Shown here piece by piece: positions 19,619 to 28,771 of a stretch of DNA of 64,000 bases. The notes under the pieces were generated by a model. The model saw only the letters and a list, made by a program, of their open reading frames with translations, did not search any database and was not told the DNA's origin. Every line of letters starts with the position of its first letter. Position 1 is the stretch's first letter. Both the position numbers and the translations under genes were made by a program. Origin of the DNA: Phycisphaerales bacterium (lineage in GTDB: Bacteria; Planctomycetota; Phycisphaerae; Phycisphaerales; UBA1924); the NCBI GenBank assembly GCA_007693785.1, contig RECY01000024.1, positions 1-64,000 of the forward strand, in the 5' to 3' direction.

Positions 19619-20605
19619 GTGTGGGCGTTCATTATCCGCAAGATTCTGTACAACGTCCCGGTCTACGTGGGCGTGCTGGTGCTGGTCTTCCTGGCGCTGC
19701 GCGTGCAGGACCCGGTGTATCAGTACCTCGGGCAGGAGGCCGGGCAGGAGCAGATCGACCAGCTCCGGCGGAGCATGGGTCTCGACCGCCCGCTCCCGGT
19801 CCAGTTCGGGATCTATCTGCGGGAAGTGGTGACGTTCAACTTTGAGGCGCAAAGCTGGAACCAGCGCGGGACCGAGGTCGGCGAGATCCTGAAGCGGTCG
19901 ATCGTGCCGAGCCTGTCGCTCACGGTGCCGGCGCTGGTGCTGTCGACGGTGATCGGGGTGTTCATCTCGCTCATTGCGGCGTATTTCCGGGGGCGAGCGC
20001 CGGACCGGATCCTGATGATCGCCGCGGTGCTGGGGATGAGCATCAGCTTCCTGGTGTACATCATCTTCGGTCAGTTCTTCTTCGCGGCGGTGCCCCGCGA
20101 GGCGGGGCTGGGGTGGTGGCCGTTCGCGGTGCAGGGGTACGAGCCTTGGATCGTCTTCGGTGAGGGCGGCGGGGTCTACCCTGGGCGATGGGTGACGTAT
20201 TGCATGCTGCCGGTGATGATCAGCGTGATCGTGTCGATGGGGTATGACACACGCTTTTATCGTGCGGTGATGGTGGAGGAGACGGGCCGCGACTACATCA
20301 CGACGGCCGTCGCGAAGGGGGCGACCAAGCCCAAGATCATGTTCGTGCACATGCTGAAGAACGCGATGATCCCGGTGATCACGCGTGTCATGAGCACGCT
20401 GCCGTTCGTGGTGATCGGCTCGATCCTGCTTGAGATGTATTTCGGGATCCCGGGGATGGGGCGCGAGATCATCACGGCGATCATCAACAAGGACTTCCCG
20501 GTGATTCAGGCGTTCGTGGCGGTCTTCGCGTTGATCTTCATCGCGAGCGTGATCCTGACCGACGTGCTGTACGCGGTGGTGGACCCGCGGGTGAGGCTGT
20601 CGTAA
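19619..20605 (+). CDS. Peptide ABC transporter permease (OppB/DppB type)
   Basis: Inner-membrane permease subunit, 328 residues, GTG start with GGAG upstream. About six membrane segments: the first in IIRKILYNVPVYVGVLVLVF, others near LVLSTVIGVFISLIA and MLPVMISVIVSMGY. The EAA-type loop that docks the ATPases is DYITTAVAKGATKPKIMFVH. The C-terminal motif VIGSILLEMYFGIPGMG is characteristic (family: ETVFxxPGxG). Its TAA stop overlaps the next permease's ATG by one base, so the two are translationally coupled. Confidence 0.92.
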   Translation: MWAFIIRKILYNVPVYVGVLVLVFLALRVQDPVYQYLGQEAGQEQIDQLRRSMGLDRPLPVQFGIYLREVVTFNFEAQSWNQRGTEVGEILKRSIVPSLSLTVPALVLSTVIGVFISLIAAYFRGRAPDRILMIAAVLGMSISFLVYIIFGQFFFAAVPREAGLGWWPFAVQGYEPWIVFGEGGGVYPGRWVTYCMLPVMISVIVSMGYDTRFYRAVMVEETGRDYITTAVAKGATKPKIMFVHMLKNAMIPVITRVMSTLPFVVIGSILLEMYFGIPGMGREIITAIINKDFPVIQAFVAVFALIFIASVILTDVLYAVVDPRVRLS

Positions 20606-21951
20606 TGGCGAGCAATCTCTTTCAGAGCCGGAGCTGGGGGAAGTTCACGCGGAACCGTTTCGCGGTGGTGTCGCTCGGGGTGATCCTGGCGTATCTGCTG
20701 GTGGCGGTCGCGAGCTTCGTGGGGGTGATCACGCTGGAGGACACGCAGGTGCGGGTGCTCCCGGACCGGACGCGTGGCTTCCTAGAAAGCTCGGACCTGG
20801 ATAAACGTTCACGCGACGCGCAGTGGTTCGTGGAGCGGACCAGTCTGCGGGTGCAGCGGGCCGAGCTCGCCCCGGAGTCGTACGAGCGGTTGATGAGCGA
20901 GCTCGCGCTGCGGGAGCGTCGGGTGGCGGACGTGCCGCTGGAGCGGATGGCCGAGCTCATCGAGCGTGCCGAATCGCAGCTGGACGACCTATACGACGCG
21001 CTGGACGACCGCGACGAGGTGCTGGACGAGATCCTGTTCATCGACTTGGAGCTGCGTCGCCTTGGCGATTCGGCGGAAGACGCGGCGCTCGCGAGCGAGA
21101 TGCGGAGCGAGCGGGAGGCGTTGCTGGCCCGCGTGTCGGACGTGGACGCGGCGGCCGAGACGCGGATCGCCGCGGTCGAGGCGACGATCCTGGAGATCCA
21201 CCCGTACCCCGGCGGGCTCGGCGGGCTGTGGTACGGGGTGCGGACGTTCCTCGGGTCGGACGCTCAGGGGCGTTCGATTTCGATGAAGGCGTTCTACAGC
21301 ATCCGGATCGCGTTCCAGGTCGGGTTGGTTGTCGCGGTGGTGTGCGTGATCATCGGGACGGTGCTCGGCGCCGCGGCCGGTTTCTTCGGCGGGTGGGTCG
21401 ATTACTTCGTCATGTACCTCGTCAGCGTGCTGAGCTCGATCCCGACGCTGGTGCTGCTGGGTGTGCTGGTGTACATGTTCTTCGGGCACCCGCTGTTTGA
21501 CAACCCGGCCGAGCGTCCGGGGCTGGCGTTGGTGCCGGTGTATTGCGCGATGTGCCTGACGTTCTGGGTCTCGACCTGCCGCGTGATCCGCGGCGAGGTG
21601 ATGAAGATCAAGAACCTGGAGTACGTGCAGGCCGCGACGTCGATCGGGTTCGGTCGGGTCTACATCCTGTTCAAGCACGTGATCCCGAACACGGCTCACC
21701 TGATGTTCATCAACCTGAGCCTGCTGTTCATCGGGGCGATCAAGAGCGAGGTCATTCTGAGCTTCCTCGGGCTCGGCGTGAAGGGGCAGCCGAGCTGGGG
21801 CGTCATGATCAGCCAGGCGAAGGACGACATCAGCGTGATGTTCTTCTGGGAGGTCGTCACGGCGAGCGTGCTGATGTTCGGGCTGGTGCTGGCGTTCAAC
21901 ATCCTTTCGGACGCGTTGCAGGACGCGTTCGATCCGAAGCACGTGAGCTGA
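20605..21951 (+). CDS. Peptide ABC transporter permease (OppC/DppC type) with large insertion
   Basis: Second permease subunit, 448 residues against about 300 for ordinary DppC. Membrane segment 1 is in residues 14-38 (SLGVILAYLLVAVASFVG). The transport domain starts near residue 225 (FYSIRIAFQVG), with docking loop EYVQAATSIGFGRVYILFKH and the C-terminal ILSFLGLGVKGQPSWG. Between them lie about 170 extra residues, rich in Glu/Arg/Leu and likely helical or coiled coil (LAELIERAES-like: ERMAELIERAESQLDDLYDA, DEVLDEILFIDLELRRLG). That segment would be periplasmic and might contact the binding protein. Confidence 0.9.
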   Translation: MASNLFQSRSWGKFTRNRFAVVSLGVILAYLLVAVASFVGVITLEDTQVRVLPDRTRGFLESSDLDKRSRDAQWFVERTSLRVQRAELAPESYERLMSELALRERRVADVPLERMAELIERAESQLDDLYDALDDRDEVLDEILFIDLELRRLGDSAEDAALASEMRSEREALLARVSDVDAAAETRIAAVEATILEIHPYPGGLGGLWYGVRTFLGSDAQGRSISMKAFYSIRIAFQVGLVVAVVCVIIGTVLGAAAGFFGGWVDYFVMYLVSVLSSIPTLVLLGVLVYMFFGHPLFDNPAERPGLALVPVYCAMCLTFWVSTCRVIRGEVMKIKNLEYVQAATSIGFGRVYILFKHVIPNTAHLMFINLSLLFIGAIKSEVILSFLGLGVKGQPSWGVMISQAKDDISVMFFWEVVTASVLMFGLVLAFNILSDALQDAFDPKHVS

Positions 21952-22013
21952 GCAAGACCGATTCCGGGCTGATGGAGCCCGATCGATCAGAGCTGTTGTG
22001 AGGAGGCCGCGGC

Positions 22014-23069
22014 GTGGGTCAACGGAGCGAGCAAAACCGGGCGAATCGAACAGGCGCCGAGGGGCCGGTGCTGTCGGTCCGGCGCCTGACCACCCGGTTC
22101 CGCACCGACCGCGGCATCGTCACCGCGGTCGATGATGTCTCCTTCGATGTCGCTCCGGGCGAGACGCTCGGCATTGTCGGCGAATCCGGGTGCGGCAAGA
22201 CCGTCACCAGCAAGTCCATCATGCGCCTGCTGCCGGATCACGTCGCCAGCTACGGCGACGAGAGCGAGGTTATCTACCGCGGCAACAACCTGCTCCGCGC
22301 CAGCGAGAGCGAGATGCGCAAGGTCCGCGGCGACGGCATCGCGATGATCTTCCAGGAGCCGATGACCAGTCTCAACCCTGTCTTCACCGTCGGCTGGCAG
22401 CTCAACGAGGCCCTCAAGTATCACACGAAGCTCAGAGCTCGCGAGCGGCGCGCCCGCATCATCGAGATGCTCAAGCTCGTCGATATGCCGAACCCGGAGA
22501 AGCGGATCGATGAGTATCCGCACCAGCTCTCGGGCGGGATGCGCCAGCGGGTGATGATCGCGATCGCGCTGTGCTGCGAGCCGGACGTGCTGATCGCCGA
22601 CGAGCCGACGACGGCTCTCGACGTGACGATCCAGGCGCAGATCCTCGACCTGATGAACGAGCTGAAGAGCCGCCTGAACACCGCGATCATCCTGATCACA
22701 CACGACCTGGGCGTTGTGGCGCAGGTGTGCGACCGGGTGCAGGTGATGTACGCCGGGCGGGTGATCGAGTCGGCCTCGGCCCGCGAGGTCTTCCACAACC
22801 CGCGCCACCCCTACACGCGCGGGCTGCTCGATTCGATCCCCAAGCAGGGCGGCAAGCAGAAGGGGGCGCGGCTGCCGGCGATCGGCGGGATCGTGCCGAG
22901 CCTGTGGGAGCTCCCGCCCGGGTGCCGCTTCCAGGAGCGGTGCCGGTACAAGCAGCAGAAGTGCGTGGACGTCGAGCCGGATCTGGTCACGGACCCCGAC
23001 GGGCACGCGCGGCGGTGCCACTTCCCGCTGGGGACGTCGGCCAAGCTGACGGTGGGGGCCAGCTCGTGA
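22014..23069 (+). CDS. Peptide ABC transporter ATPase (OppD/DppD type)
   Basis: Cytoplasmic ATPase, 351 residues from GTG 22014. Walker [17 protein letters not shown] signature [15 protein letters not shown], Walker [19 protein letters not shown] and the His switch ITHDLGVV. The C-terminal oligopeptide-specific extension has cysteines [14 protein letters not shown] that in this family bind an iron-sulphur cluster. It pairs with the OppF-type ATPase downstream. Confidence 0.95.
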   Translation: MGQRSEQNRANRTGAEGPVLSVRRLTTRFRTDRGIVTAVDDVSFDVAPGETLGIVGESGCGKTVTSKSIMRLLPDHVASYGDESEVIYRGNNLLRASESEMRKVRGDGIAMIFQEPMTSLNPVFTVGWQLNEALKYHTKLRARERRARIIEMLKLVDMPNPEKRIDEYPHQLSGGMRQRVMIAIALCCEPDVLIADEPTTALDVTIQAQILDLMNELKSRLNTAIILITHDLGVVAQVCDRVQVMYAGRVIESASAREVFHNPRHPYTRGLLDSIPKQGGKQKGARLPAIGGIVPSLWELPPGCRFQERCRYKQQKCVDVEPDLVTDPDGHARRCHFPLGTSAKLTVGASS

Positions 23070-23127
23070 GTGGCGACGGGGTGCGGCGAGTCTCGGGTCC
23101 GGAGCGGTTGCAGACGGGAGCGGCGTC

Positions 23128-24153
23128 GTGGCGTTGATCGAAGTTCGCAATCTCGTCAAGCACTTCCCCGTCCGCGGCGGGGTGCTCAACCGCGTGGTCG
23201 GCAAGGTGCACGCCGTCAACGGCGTCAGCTTCGACGTCCAGCGCGGGGAGACCGTCGGCATCGTCGGCGAGTCCGGGTGTGGCAAGAGCACGCTGGGCAA
23301 GACCATCATCCGCCTGATCGATCCGACCGAGGGCAGCATCAAGTACGACGACAAGGAGATCACGACTCTCGGGCACGGCGGGATGATGCGCATCCGACGC
23401 AAGATGCAGATCATCTTCCAGGACCCGTACTCATCGCTCAACCCGCGGATGACCGTGCGCGGGCTGCTGCGGGAGGCGATTAAGTTCCACGACGTCGTCC
23501 CGGCGAACCAGGTCGATGACTACATCACCGAGCTGATCCGGACGGTGGGGATGCGCCCGGACGCGGCCGACAAGTTCCCGCACGAGTTTTCGGGCGGGCA
23601 GCGCCAGCGCCTCGGCATCGCGCGGGCGCTGAGCGTGAAGCCGGAGTTCATCGTCGCCGACGAACCGGTGAGCGCGCTGGACGTCTCCATCCAGGCCCAG
23701 GTGCTCAACCTGATGATGGACCTGAAAGAGAAGCTCGGGCTCACGCTGGTGTTCATCAGCCACGACCTGAAGGTCGTGGAGCACTTCTGCGACCGCGTGC
23801 TGGTGATGTACCTCGGCCACATCGTGGAGGAGCTGCCGACACGTGATCTGCACCTGCGGGCGAAGCACCCGTACACGCGGGCGCTGCTGGGCGCCAACCC
23901 GATCGACGACCCGGACGATCGCCGCCCGCTGACGGTCTTGCAGGGTGACGTGCCGAGCCCGTTCAGCCCGCCGCCGGGGTGCCCGTTCCAGACGCGTTGC
24001 CCGCGCGTGCACGACCGTTGCCGGGTGGAGATGCCGCCGCTGGTGACGCGTGAGGCGGGGGTGAACGGGGAGGCGGAGACGGAGCGGGTCGCCTGCTGGG
24101 CGGTCGAGGTCGACGAGCAGGAGAAGCTGTCCGCGGGGGCCGGGGCCCGATAG
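23128..24153 (+). CDS. Peptide ABC transporter ATPase (OppF/DppF type)
   Basis: Second ATPase of the importer, 341 residues from GTG 23128. Walker A GESGCGKSTLGKT, signature FSGGQRQRLGIARAL, Walker B FIVADEPVSALDVSIQAQ, switch SHDLKVVEHFCDRV. C-terminal oligopeptide ABC extension with CPFQTRCPRVHDRC. KHFPVRGGVLNRVVGKVHAV at the start is typical of OppF. It closes the operon; a hairpin follows about 220 bases later. Confidence 0.95.
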   Translation: MALIEVRNLVKHFPVRGGVLNRVVGKVHAVNGVSFDVQRGETVGIVGESGCGKSTLGKTIIRLIDPTEGSIKYDDKEITTLGHGGMMRIRRKMQIIFQDPYSSLNPRMTVRGLLREAIKFHDVVPANQVDDYITELIRTVGMRPDAADKFPHEFSGGQRQRLGIARALSVKPEFIVADEPVSALDVSIQAQVLNLMMDLKEKLGLTLVFISHDLKVVEHFCDRVLVMYLGHIVEELPTRDLHLRAKHPYTRALLGANPIDDPDDRRPLTVLQGDVPSPFSPPPGCPFQTRCPRVHDRCRVEMPPLVTREAGVNGEAETERVACWAVEVDEQEKLSAGAGAR

Positions 24154-24608
24154 ACCGTGTGCGGCTGGCGCTCTCGCTTTGATGTCCGGGATATCGGTCG
24201 ATGGCTTGCCCGCCCCGCCCAGCGGAGCGTAGGGCGCTGCCTGTGGAGCGGTTGCGAGTCGGCGCGGATCATCGCGGCGATCGACGATCGGGCGTGTCGT
24301 GCTCGCACGGCCCTATCCGGTCCGGATTGGGCCGGGGGGTTGGGAAGGGAACAACCGTCCGGCCCGAAAACGACACGGGGCCGACCTTTTCGGTCAGCCC
24401 CGGTCACACCCGGCTACAAGTCACTCATCCTGCAGCCGAGTCAAAGGAGGAGAGAGAGACAAGACAGTCGAAAGATGCCACAGCTTCTCGGGCGTGCAAG
24501 CCGCGGCGTCGATTTTTCTGACGGTTTCCTGGCTCTCCATCGATAAGTCATTGCAGACACTGGCCTTGCGTCGAGCGCAAAATGTGGAAATAGGCGGTTT
24601 CGTGGGGT
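24154..24608. other. 455-base gap after ABC operon
   Basis: No convincing gene. It contains one hairpin (24376-24402), a purine tract AAAGGAGGAGAGAGAGAC from 24444 without a correctly spaced start codon, and an AT-richer stretch next to the end of the minus-strand dismutase gene. Confidence 0.6.
24376..24402. terminator. Possible terminator hairpin after ABC operon
   Basis: CGGGGCCGACC (24376-24386) pairs with GGTCAGCCCCG (24392-24402), one mismatch, loop TTTTC. No U-tract follows on the plus strand. It lies in the convergent gap between the ABC operon and the dismutase gene. Confidence 0.4.
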
Positions 24609-25454
24609 TCAGCGCTCGCGGTCTGGCGTTGCCCCCGCGGCCTCGGCATAGAGGCGATCAACGAAAGCCCAGTTGATGACTCTGGTAAACGCCTCGACGT
24701 AGTCGCCCCGGCGGTTCTGGTGCTTGATGTAATAGGCGTGCTCCCAGACATCGACGCCCAGAAGTGGGCGGGCGCCGGTGAGCATGAGGTTCTGTTGGCT
24801 CTCGCCCTGGAGAACCAGCAGCCGCCCGGAGAGCGGTTCGTGGACGAGCCAGCCCCAGCCGTTGCCCTCGACCGCGTTGGCAGCGGCTTTGAAGTGCTTG
24901 AGGAAGGCGTCGGTCCCGCCGAAGTCGCGTCGGATGGCGGCGGCGAGCCGCTCGCCGGGCTGGTCCTGGCGGTCGGACTCGGGGGCCATCATGTGCCAGA
25001 AGAGGGTGTGGTTGACGTGCCCGGAGCCGTGGAAGCTGAGCTCGCGGCTCCAGAACTTGACCTCGGCAGCATCGACGTCGCCCTCTCGGATCCCGGCGAG
25101 CTTGCCAAGAGCGCGGTTGAGCCCGTTGACATACGCGTTGTGGTGGCGTCCGTGGTGGATGCGCATGGTCTCCGCGTCGATATGCGGCTCGAGCGCGTCG
25201 GGGGCGTACGGGAGGTCGGGGAGCTCGTACTCGCCCTTCTCGCGGCTGTAGCCCGGGAGTTGCACAGGGGCGGCGGCGCCCCGCGGGCGTGCGGTCTGCG
25301 GGGTGATGCGGTCGGGCTGGAGAGCTGCGAACGCCGAGGCGCCGGTCGCCCCGATCGCGAGGCCAGCGATCGCGGCTCGCCTGGAAAGACGCGTGTCCGC
25401 TTCGTGCGGTGTGGTGTCGGGGCGTGGTGGCGCGGTATCGGGCGTGGTGGGCAC
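24609..25454 (-). CDS. Exported Fe/Mn superoxide dismutase
   Basis: Converts superoxide to oxygen and peroxide using Fe or Mn. 281 residues from GTG 25454, which has an excellent AGGAGG upstream. The N-terminus carries a twin-arginine-like signal (TRLSRRAAIAGLAIGATGAS), so the enzyme is probably exported folded to the periplasm. Metal ligands: His in MRIHHGRHHNAYVNGL, His in GSGHVNHTLFWHMM, Asp and His in GVDVWEHAYYIKHQNRRGDY. FHGSGHVNHTLFWHMM and GWGWLV are diagnostic. The metal cannot be told from sequence. Stand-alone gene, convergent with the ABC operon. Confidence 0.93.
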   Translation of the reverse strand: MPTTPDTAPPRPDTTPHEADTRLSRRAAIAGLAIGATGASAFAALQPDRITPQTARPRGAAAPVQLPGYSREKGEYELPDLPYAPDALEPHIDAETMRIHHGRHHNAYVNGLNRALGKLAGIREGDVDAAEVKFWSRELSFHGSGHVNHTLFWHMMAPESDRQDQPGERLAAAIRRDFGGTDAFLKHFKAAANAVEGNGWGWLVHEPLSGRLLVLQGESQQNLMLTGARPLLGVDVWEHAYYIKHQNRRGDYVEAFTRVINWAFVDRLYAEAAGATPDRER

Positions 25455-25578
25455 GCGGGCCTCCTTTTTGGGCAAGGGTGCGGGGTGTCTGAGCCGCACG
25501 GTTCGCGGTTCAATCGGGTACCGGTCAATCGCGTGAGGGGTGCGGGGTATTCCTGTGCGGACGCGGCGTTGGCGGGCG

Positions 25579-26154
25579 TCAGTCCTGCATCTCGGCGAGG
25601 AGGCAGGCGATGGTCAGGAGGAAGAGCTCGTCGGCCGGGGGCTCGGGCTCGCGGGCGAGACGGACCTCGACGCGATCGGGGCGCTTGTGGAACGCGGCGA
25701 GCGGGGTGTCGCGGGCGTCCAAAAGGAAGACGCGCTGGGCCTGCGGGTTCGGCACGGGCGCGAGATAGCTGAAGCTGGCGCGGAAGAAGGCCCCGAGGGG
25801 CGCCTGCTCGTCGAGCGTGGCGAAGGTGTCGTCGTTGTCATCGCTGGCGATCCAGTGCTGGGAGCCGGCCATCGGGCGCTGCGTGCGCTCGATGCTCGCG
25901 AGGACGGTGTCTTCGCCGGGCAGGGAGAGCTCGTGGACCCGGGCGGTTGAGGTGAAGATCGGGGTGCGGAGTTCGAGCAGCGGGGCGGCAAGGGTGTGCT
26001 CGTCGCAGGCGTAGAGGATGCGCCCGAGGCGCGCGTCGTCGCCCTGGTGCTCGAGCCACGCGGCGATGGGCTCGGCGTTAAGGCCGCGGATGATGTAGCC
26101 CGTGACCTGCGGCGCGGGAGTCACGGTGTACGCGGGTGGGGGCAGTGCGCTCAC
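25579..26154 (-). CDS. Unknown protein, possibly LURP-one/scramblase-like fold
   Basis: 191 residues from GTG 26154. The frame is open further, but the upstream part overlaps a terminator hairpin (26198-26236). No signal peptide or membrane segment. Predicted mostly beta (YTVTPAPQVTGYIIRGL, LGRILYACDEHTLAAPLLEL, RVFLLDARDTPLAAFHK), ending in a hydrophobic helix (LFLLTIACLLAEMQ). This beta-barrel-plus-final-helix pattern recalls LURP-one-related/phospholipid-scramblase proteins, but the match is by eye and weak. It lies between tsf and the dismutase gene. Confidence 0.7.
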   Translation of the reverse strand: MSALPPPAYTVTPAPQVTGYIIRGLNAEPIAAWLEHQGDDARLGRILYACDEHTLAAPLLELRTPIFTSTARVHELSLPGEDTVLASIERTQRPMAGSQHWIASDDNDDTFATLDEQAPLGAFFRASFSYLAPVPNPQAQRVFLLDARDTPLAAFHKRPDRVEVRLAREPEPPADELFLLTIACLLAEMQD

Positions 26155-26197
26155 GGCGGGATGGTACGGGCGGTGACGGGGTGGGGGCGCACCAAAG

Positions 26198-26236
26198 AAC
26201 GGGGCCAACCGGCGTTTGCACGCGGTCGGCCCCGTT
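26198..26236 (-). terminator. Terminator after tsf
   Basis: AACGGGGCCAACCG (26198-26211) pairs with CGGTCGGCCCCGTT (26223-26236) over 14 bp with a single wobble. On the minus strand the stem is followed by CTTTGGTG. It lies about 95 bases beyond the tsf stop. Confidence 0.65.
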
Positions 26237-26331
26237 GGTGGTGGGGCGTATTGAAGCTTGTGGTCTCGAGAATGGAGAAGAAGGGCAAGATGTGGGCAGG
26301 GCGCCCCGACGCCGCGGGGTTGATCGTGGGA

Positions 26332-27144
26332 TCAGGCGTCGGTTTCGCCGACCTGCCAGCGGAAGAAGGCGTGGATCTTGCCGGAGCCGAGGAGGTCCTT
26401 GACCTTCTTGGAGGGGTCCATGACGAAGTTCTGCTCGAGCAGGGCGACCTCGGCGAAGAACTTGCTCATGCCGCCCTCGACCATCTTCTCGGCGATCTCC
26501 TTCGGCTTGCCGCTCTCCATCGCGGTCTCGATGCGAAAGCGACGCTCGCGCTCGGTCATCTCGGCGGGGATGTCGTCGGCCGAGACGCCGAGCGGACGCG
26601 GGACGGCGGCGGTGACGTGCATGCAGATCTGGCGGAGGGTTTCGTCGGAGACGTCGCCCTCGGCGTGGATGAGCACGCCGGTCTTGCCGTCGTGGTGGAC
26701 GTATTTGCCGAACTTGGCGCCGGAGCCGCCTTCGATCTTGTGCGCACGGGCGATCGAGGCGTTCTCGCCGGTGGAGATGCGGACGTCGTCGACCTGGGCC
26801 TTCATCTCGTCGGTGGGCGAGATCTCGCCGGCGGGGGCCTGAAGGGCGAGCTGGGCGACCTGGTCGGTCGCGCTGATGAAGCGGTCGTTCTTGGCGGTGA
26901 AGTCGGTCTCGGCGCGGACCTCGACGATCGCGGCGTTGCCCGCGTCGACGGCGATCGCGACGCGCCCCTCGCCCGCGGCGCGGTCGAGCTTGGTCTCCAT
27001 CTTGCCCTTGAGCTGCTTGCGGAGGATGTCCTCGGCCTTCTCGGCGTCGCCGTCGGCCTCGGCGAGGGCGGCCTTGCAGGCCATCATCGGCAGGCCGGTC
27101 TTGTTGCGGAGCTTCATCACGTCTTTGGCGTTGATCTCGGGCAT
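26332..27144 (-). CDS. tsf: Elongation factor Ts
   Basis: Guanine-nucleotide exchange factor for EF-Tu. 270 residues. N-terminal UBA-like domain with LRNKTGLPMMACKAALAEAD, then the core with VEVRAETDFTAKND (the EF-Tu contact motif TDFVAxN) and GKYVHHDGKTGVLIHAEG. The C-terminal part ends SKKVKDLLGSGKIHAFFRWQ. It lies downstream of rpsB on the same strand, the classic rpsB-tsf arrangement, with a terminator behind it. Confidence 0.96.
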   Translation of the reverse strand: MPEINAKDVMKLRNKTGLPMMACKAALAEADGDAEKAEDILRKQLKGKMETKLDRAAGEGRVAIAVDAGNAAIVEVRAETDFTAKNDRFISATDQVAQLALQAPAGEISPTDEMKAQVDDVRISTGENASIARAHKIEGGSGAKFGKYVHHDGKTGVLIHAEGDVSDETLRQICMHVTAAVPRPLGVSADDIPAEMTERERRFRIETAMESGKPKEIAEKMVEGGMSKFFAEVALLEQNFVMDPSKKVKDLLGSGKIHAFFRWQVGETDA

Positions 27145-27346
27145 CGTTGGCTCTCCCGCCGGGTGGGTCCGGTGGTTCGGGACGATCCTCGCAGCCGCGG
27201 GGGAGGGGCCCCCACGCGGGATCGTCGCGGGTCTTCGTGTGGTCGGGCCGGGGCGAGCCCGGTGGCTCGACTCGGATCCGCTCGGTTCAATTCCGCTGGG
27301 CCCGCGGCTTGGATCGCTGCGGGGTGTCTGGCTTCACTGGATTTGT

Positions 27347-28261
27347 TTACTCGGTCCGTCCGGCGACCGCGTTGCTCGGGGAGGCCTCGTCGCCGGCGGG
27401 GGGGGCGTCGCCCGTCGCGCCCTCGGCGTCGCCCGGGCGCTCCGGGGCCTCGTCGGCGCGGAACTGGGCCCGGCGGCTGCGACGGGGGCGGTCGGCGTCG
27501 CCTTCGCCCGAGCCGTCATCGGTCTTGGCGACGCTGCGCTGCTGACGCCCCTCGGCGATCGCCTTGCACAGCTCGCGGACCACGACGTCGATCGAACGCA
27601 TGGAGTCGTCGTTGCCGGGGATGGCGATGTCGGCCATGTCCGGGTCGCCGTCGGTGTCGATCAGGGCGATCGTGGGGATGCCGAGCTTGCGGGCTTCCTT
27701 GATCGCGGTGGTCTCGCGACGGACGTCGATGATGACCAGCGCGCCCGGGAGCTTGTCCATGCGCCGGATGCCGTCGAGGTTGCGCTTGATCTTGCGCATC
27801 TCGCGACGGAGCTGGCTTTCCATCTTCTTGGAGTAGCTCTGGAAGTTGTCCTCGGCCTCGATCGCCTCGAGTTCCTCGAGGCGCTTCAGGCGGGCGCGGA
27901 TGGTGCGGAAGTTGGTGAGCGTGCCGCCGAGCCAGCGCTCGGTGACGTAGTGCATCTTCGCGTCGCCGACGCGGTTGACGAGGACGTCGACGGCCTGGCG
28001 CTTGGTGCCGATGAAGCAGACGTCCTTGCCGCCGGCGACGACGCGGGTGAGGAACTTCTTGGCGAGCAGGAGGCCGCGGACGGTCTCCTTGATGTCGATG
28101 ATGTGGATGCCGTTGCGCTTGCCGTAGATGAAGCGGCCCATCTTCGGGTTCCAGACGCTGGAACGCTGGCCGAAGTGGATGCCGGCCTCGATGAGGTCCT
28201 GCACGAGGCTTTTGGGATCGTCGCCGGAAGCATTAGTGAGATTGGGGTTCGTGTCGGACAT
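27347..28261 (-). CDS. rpsB: 30S ribosomal protein S2 with C-terminal extension
   Basis: Small-subunit ribosomal protein S2, 304 residues from ATG 28261. Core motifs: LIEAGIHFGQRSSVWNPKMG, GIHIIDIKET, MHYVTERWLGGTLTNFRTI, LPGALVIIDVRRETTAIKEA and IPGNDDSMRSIDVV. Residues from about 245 on form an extra charged, disordered-looking tail (Asp/Arg/Ala/Pro rich) not present in E. coli S2 (241 residues). tsf follows 200 bases downstream. Confidence 0.96.
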   Translation of the reverse strand: MSDTNPNLTNASGDDPKSLVQDLIEAGIHFGQRSSVWNPKMGRFIYGKRNGIHIIDIKETVRGLLLAKKFLTRVVAGGKDVCFIGTKRQAVDVLVNRVGDAKMHYVTERWLGGTLTNFRTIRARLKRLEELEAIEAEDNFQSYSKKMESQLRREMRKIKRNLDGIRRMDKLPGALVIIDVRRETTAIKEARKLGIPTIALIDTDGDPDMADIAIPGNDDSMRSIDVVVRELCKAIAEGRQQRSVAKTDDGSGEGDADRPRRSRRAQFRADEAPERPGDAEGATGDAPPAGDEASPSNAVAGRTE

Positions 28262-28476
28262 GGGTCGGGGTCTTTCGGTCGGCAGCGTCACCGGCGGGCG
28301 GTCGATCGGTCTGTGGCCTGAGGGGCGACAGAGGCCGTCCGCGCAAGGGCGCTTCGAGTTGGGCAGGATCGTCCGCGACGATCGCGGCACGGGCAGGCCC
28401 GGAATGCAAACATCACAAGGCGTCCCGAGGAGCCGGGTCACCAAGGCGAACCGGCCCGATCAGCCGCCCGCGTGGA

Positions 28477-28504
28477 ATACTAGGGCACCGCTCGGCGGGG
28501 GCAA
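28477..28504 (-). promoter_or_regulatory. Candidate rpsB-tsf promoter
   Basis: On the minus strand TTGCCC (28504-28499), 16-base spacer, TAGTAT (28482-28477); four of six matches in each box. The -10 is one of few AT-rich hexamers in the gap. The leader to the rpsB ATG would be about 210 bases, long enough for S2 autoregulation. Confidence 0.35.
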
Positions 28505-28639
28505 GCGGGGAGGGGCATGGTCCACCCAGGGCATCGGTCGGGCACGGGTGGGGCAAGGGTCGGGGCGAGCGTGCGACGGTGGGAGCTGTGGGAGTTGGGG
28601 GCGGGCGGTTAAGCGGTCACGATGGAGGCGGTCTGTGGG

Positions 28640-28668
28640 ATGACAGCCGCGGGGGAATGGTCTACAGT
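28640..28668 (+). promoter_or_regulatory. Candidate promoter of tRNA-Val
   Basis: ATGACA (28640-28645), 17-base spacer, TACAGT (28663-28668), 30 bases before the first base of the tRNA. Five and four of six consensus matches. Confidence 0.5.
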
Positions 28669-28697
28669 GGTCGCCGGTTTCGCGAGAAGCTGATGCC

Positions 28698-28771
28698 GGG
28701 CGTATAGCTCAGTTGGCTAGAGCGCTGCTGTCACATAGCAGAGGTCACTGGTTCGAGTCCAGTTACGCCCA
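28698..28771 (+). tRNA. tRNA-Val (anticodon CAC), 3' end is an attachment site
   Basis: A full cloverleaf: acceptor GGGCGTA/TACGCCC, D arm GCTC-AGTTGGCTA-GAGC, anticodon stem CTGCT/AGCAG around loop GTCACAT (anticodon CAC), T arm ACTGG-TTCGAGT-CCAGT, discriminator A. CCA is not encoded. Base 32 of the loop is G, where a pyrimidine is usual. The last 21 bases (28751-28771) recur at 38224-38244, and an integrase gene runs into the tRNA from the other strand, so this is the attB of the element at 28772-38244. Its natural terminator now lies 9.5 kb away. Confidence 0.93.

Larger units (their letters stand above)
28262..28697. other. Divergent gap between rpsB and tRNA-Val
   Basis: No gene seen. 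It holds a candidate rpsB promoter on the minus strand (28477-28504) and a candidate tRNA promoter on the plus strand (28640-28668). Confidence 0.6.

Noticed and set aside
24444-24546. Strong purine tract AAAGGAGG and a 23-codon frame from ATG 24475
   Set aside because: The start codon is about 24 bases from the tract, too far for translation, and the peptide resembles nothing known.
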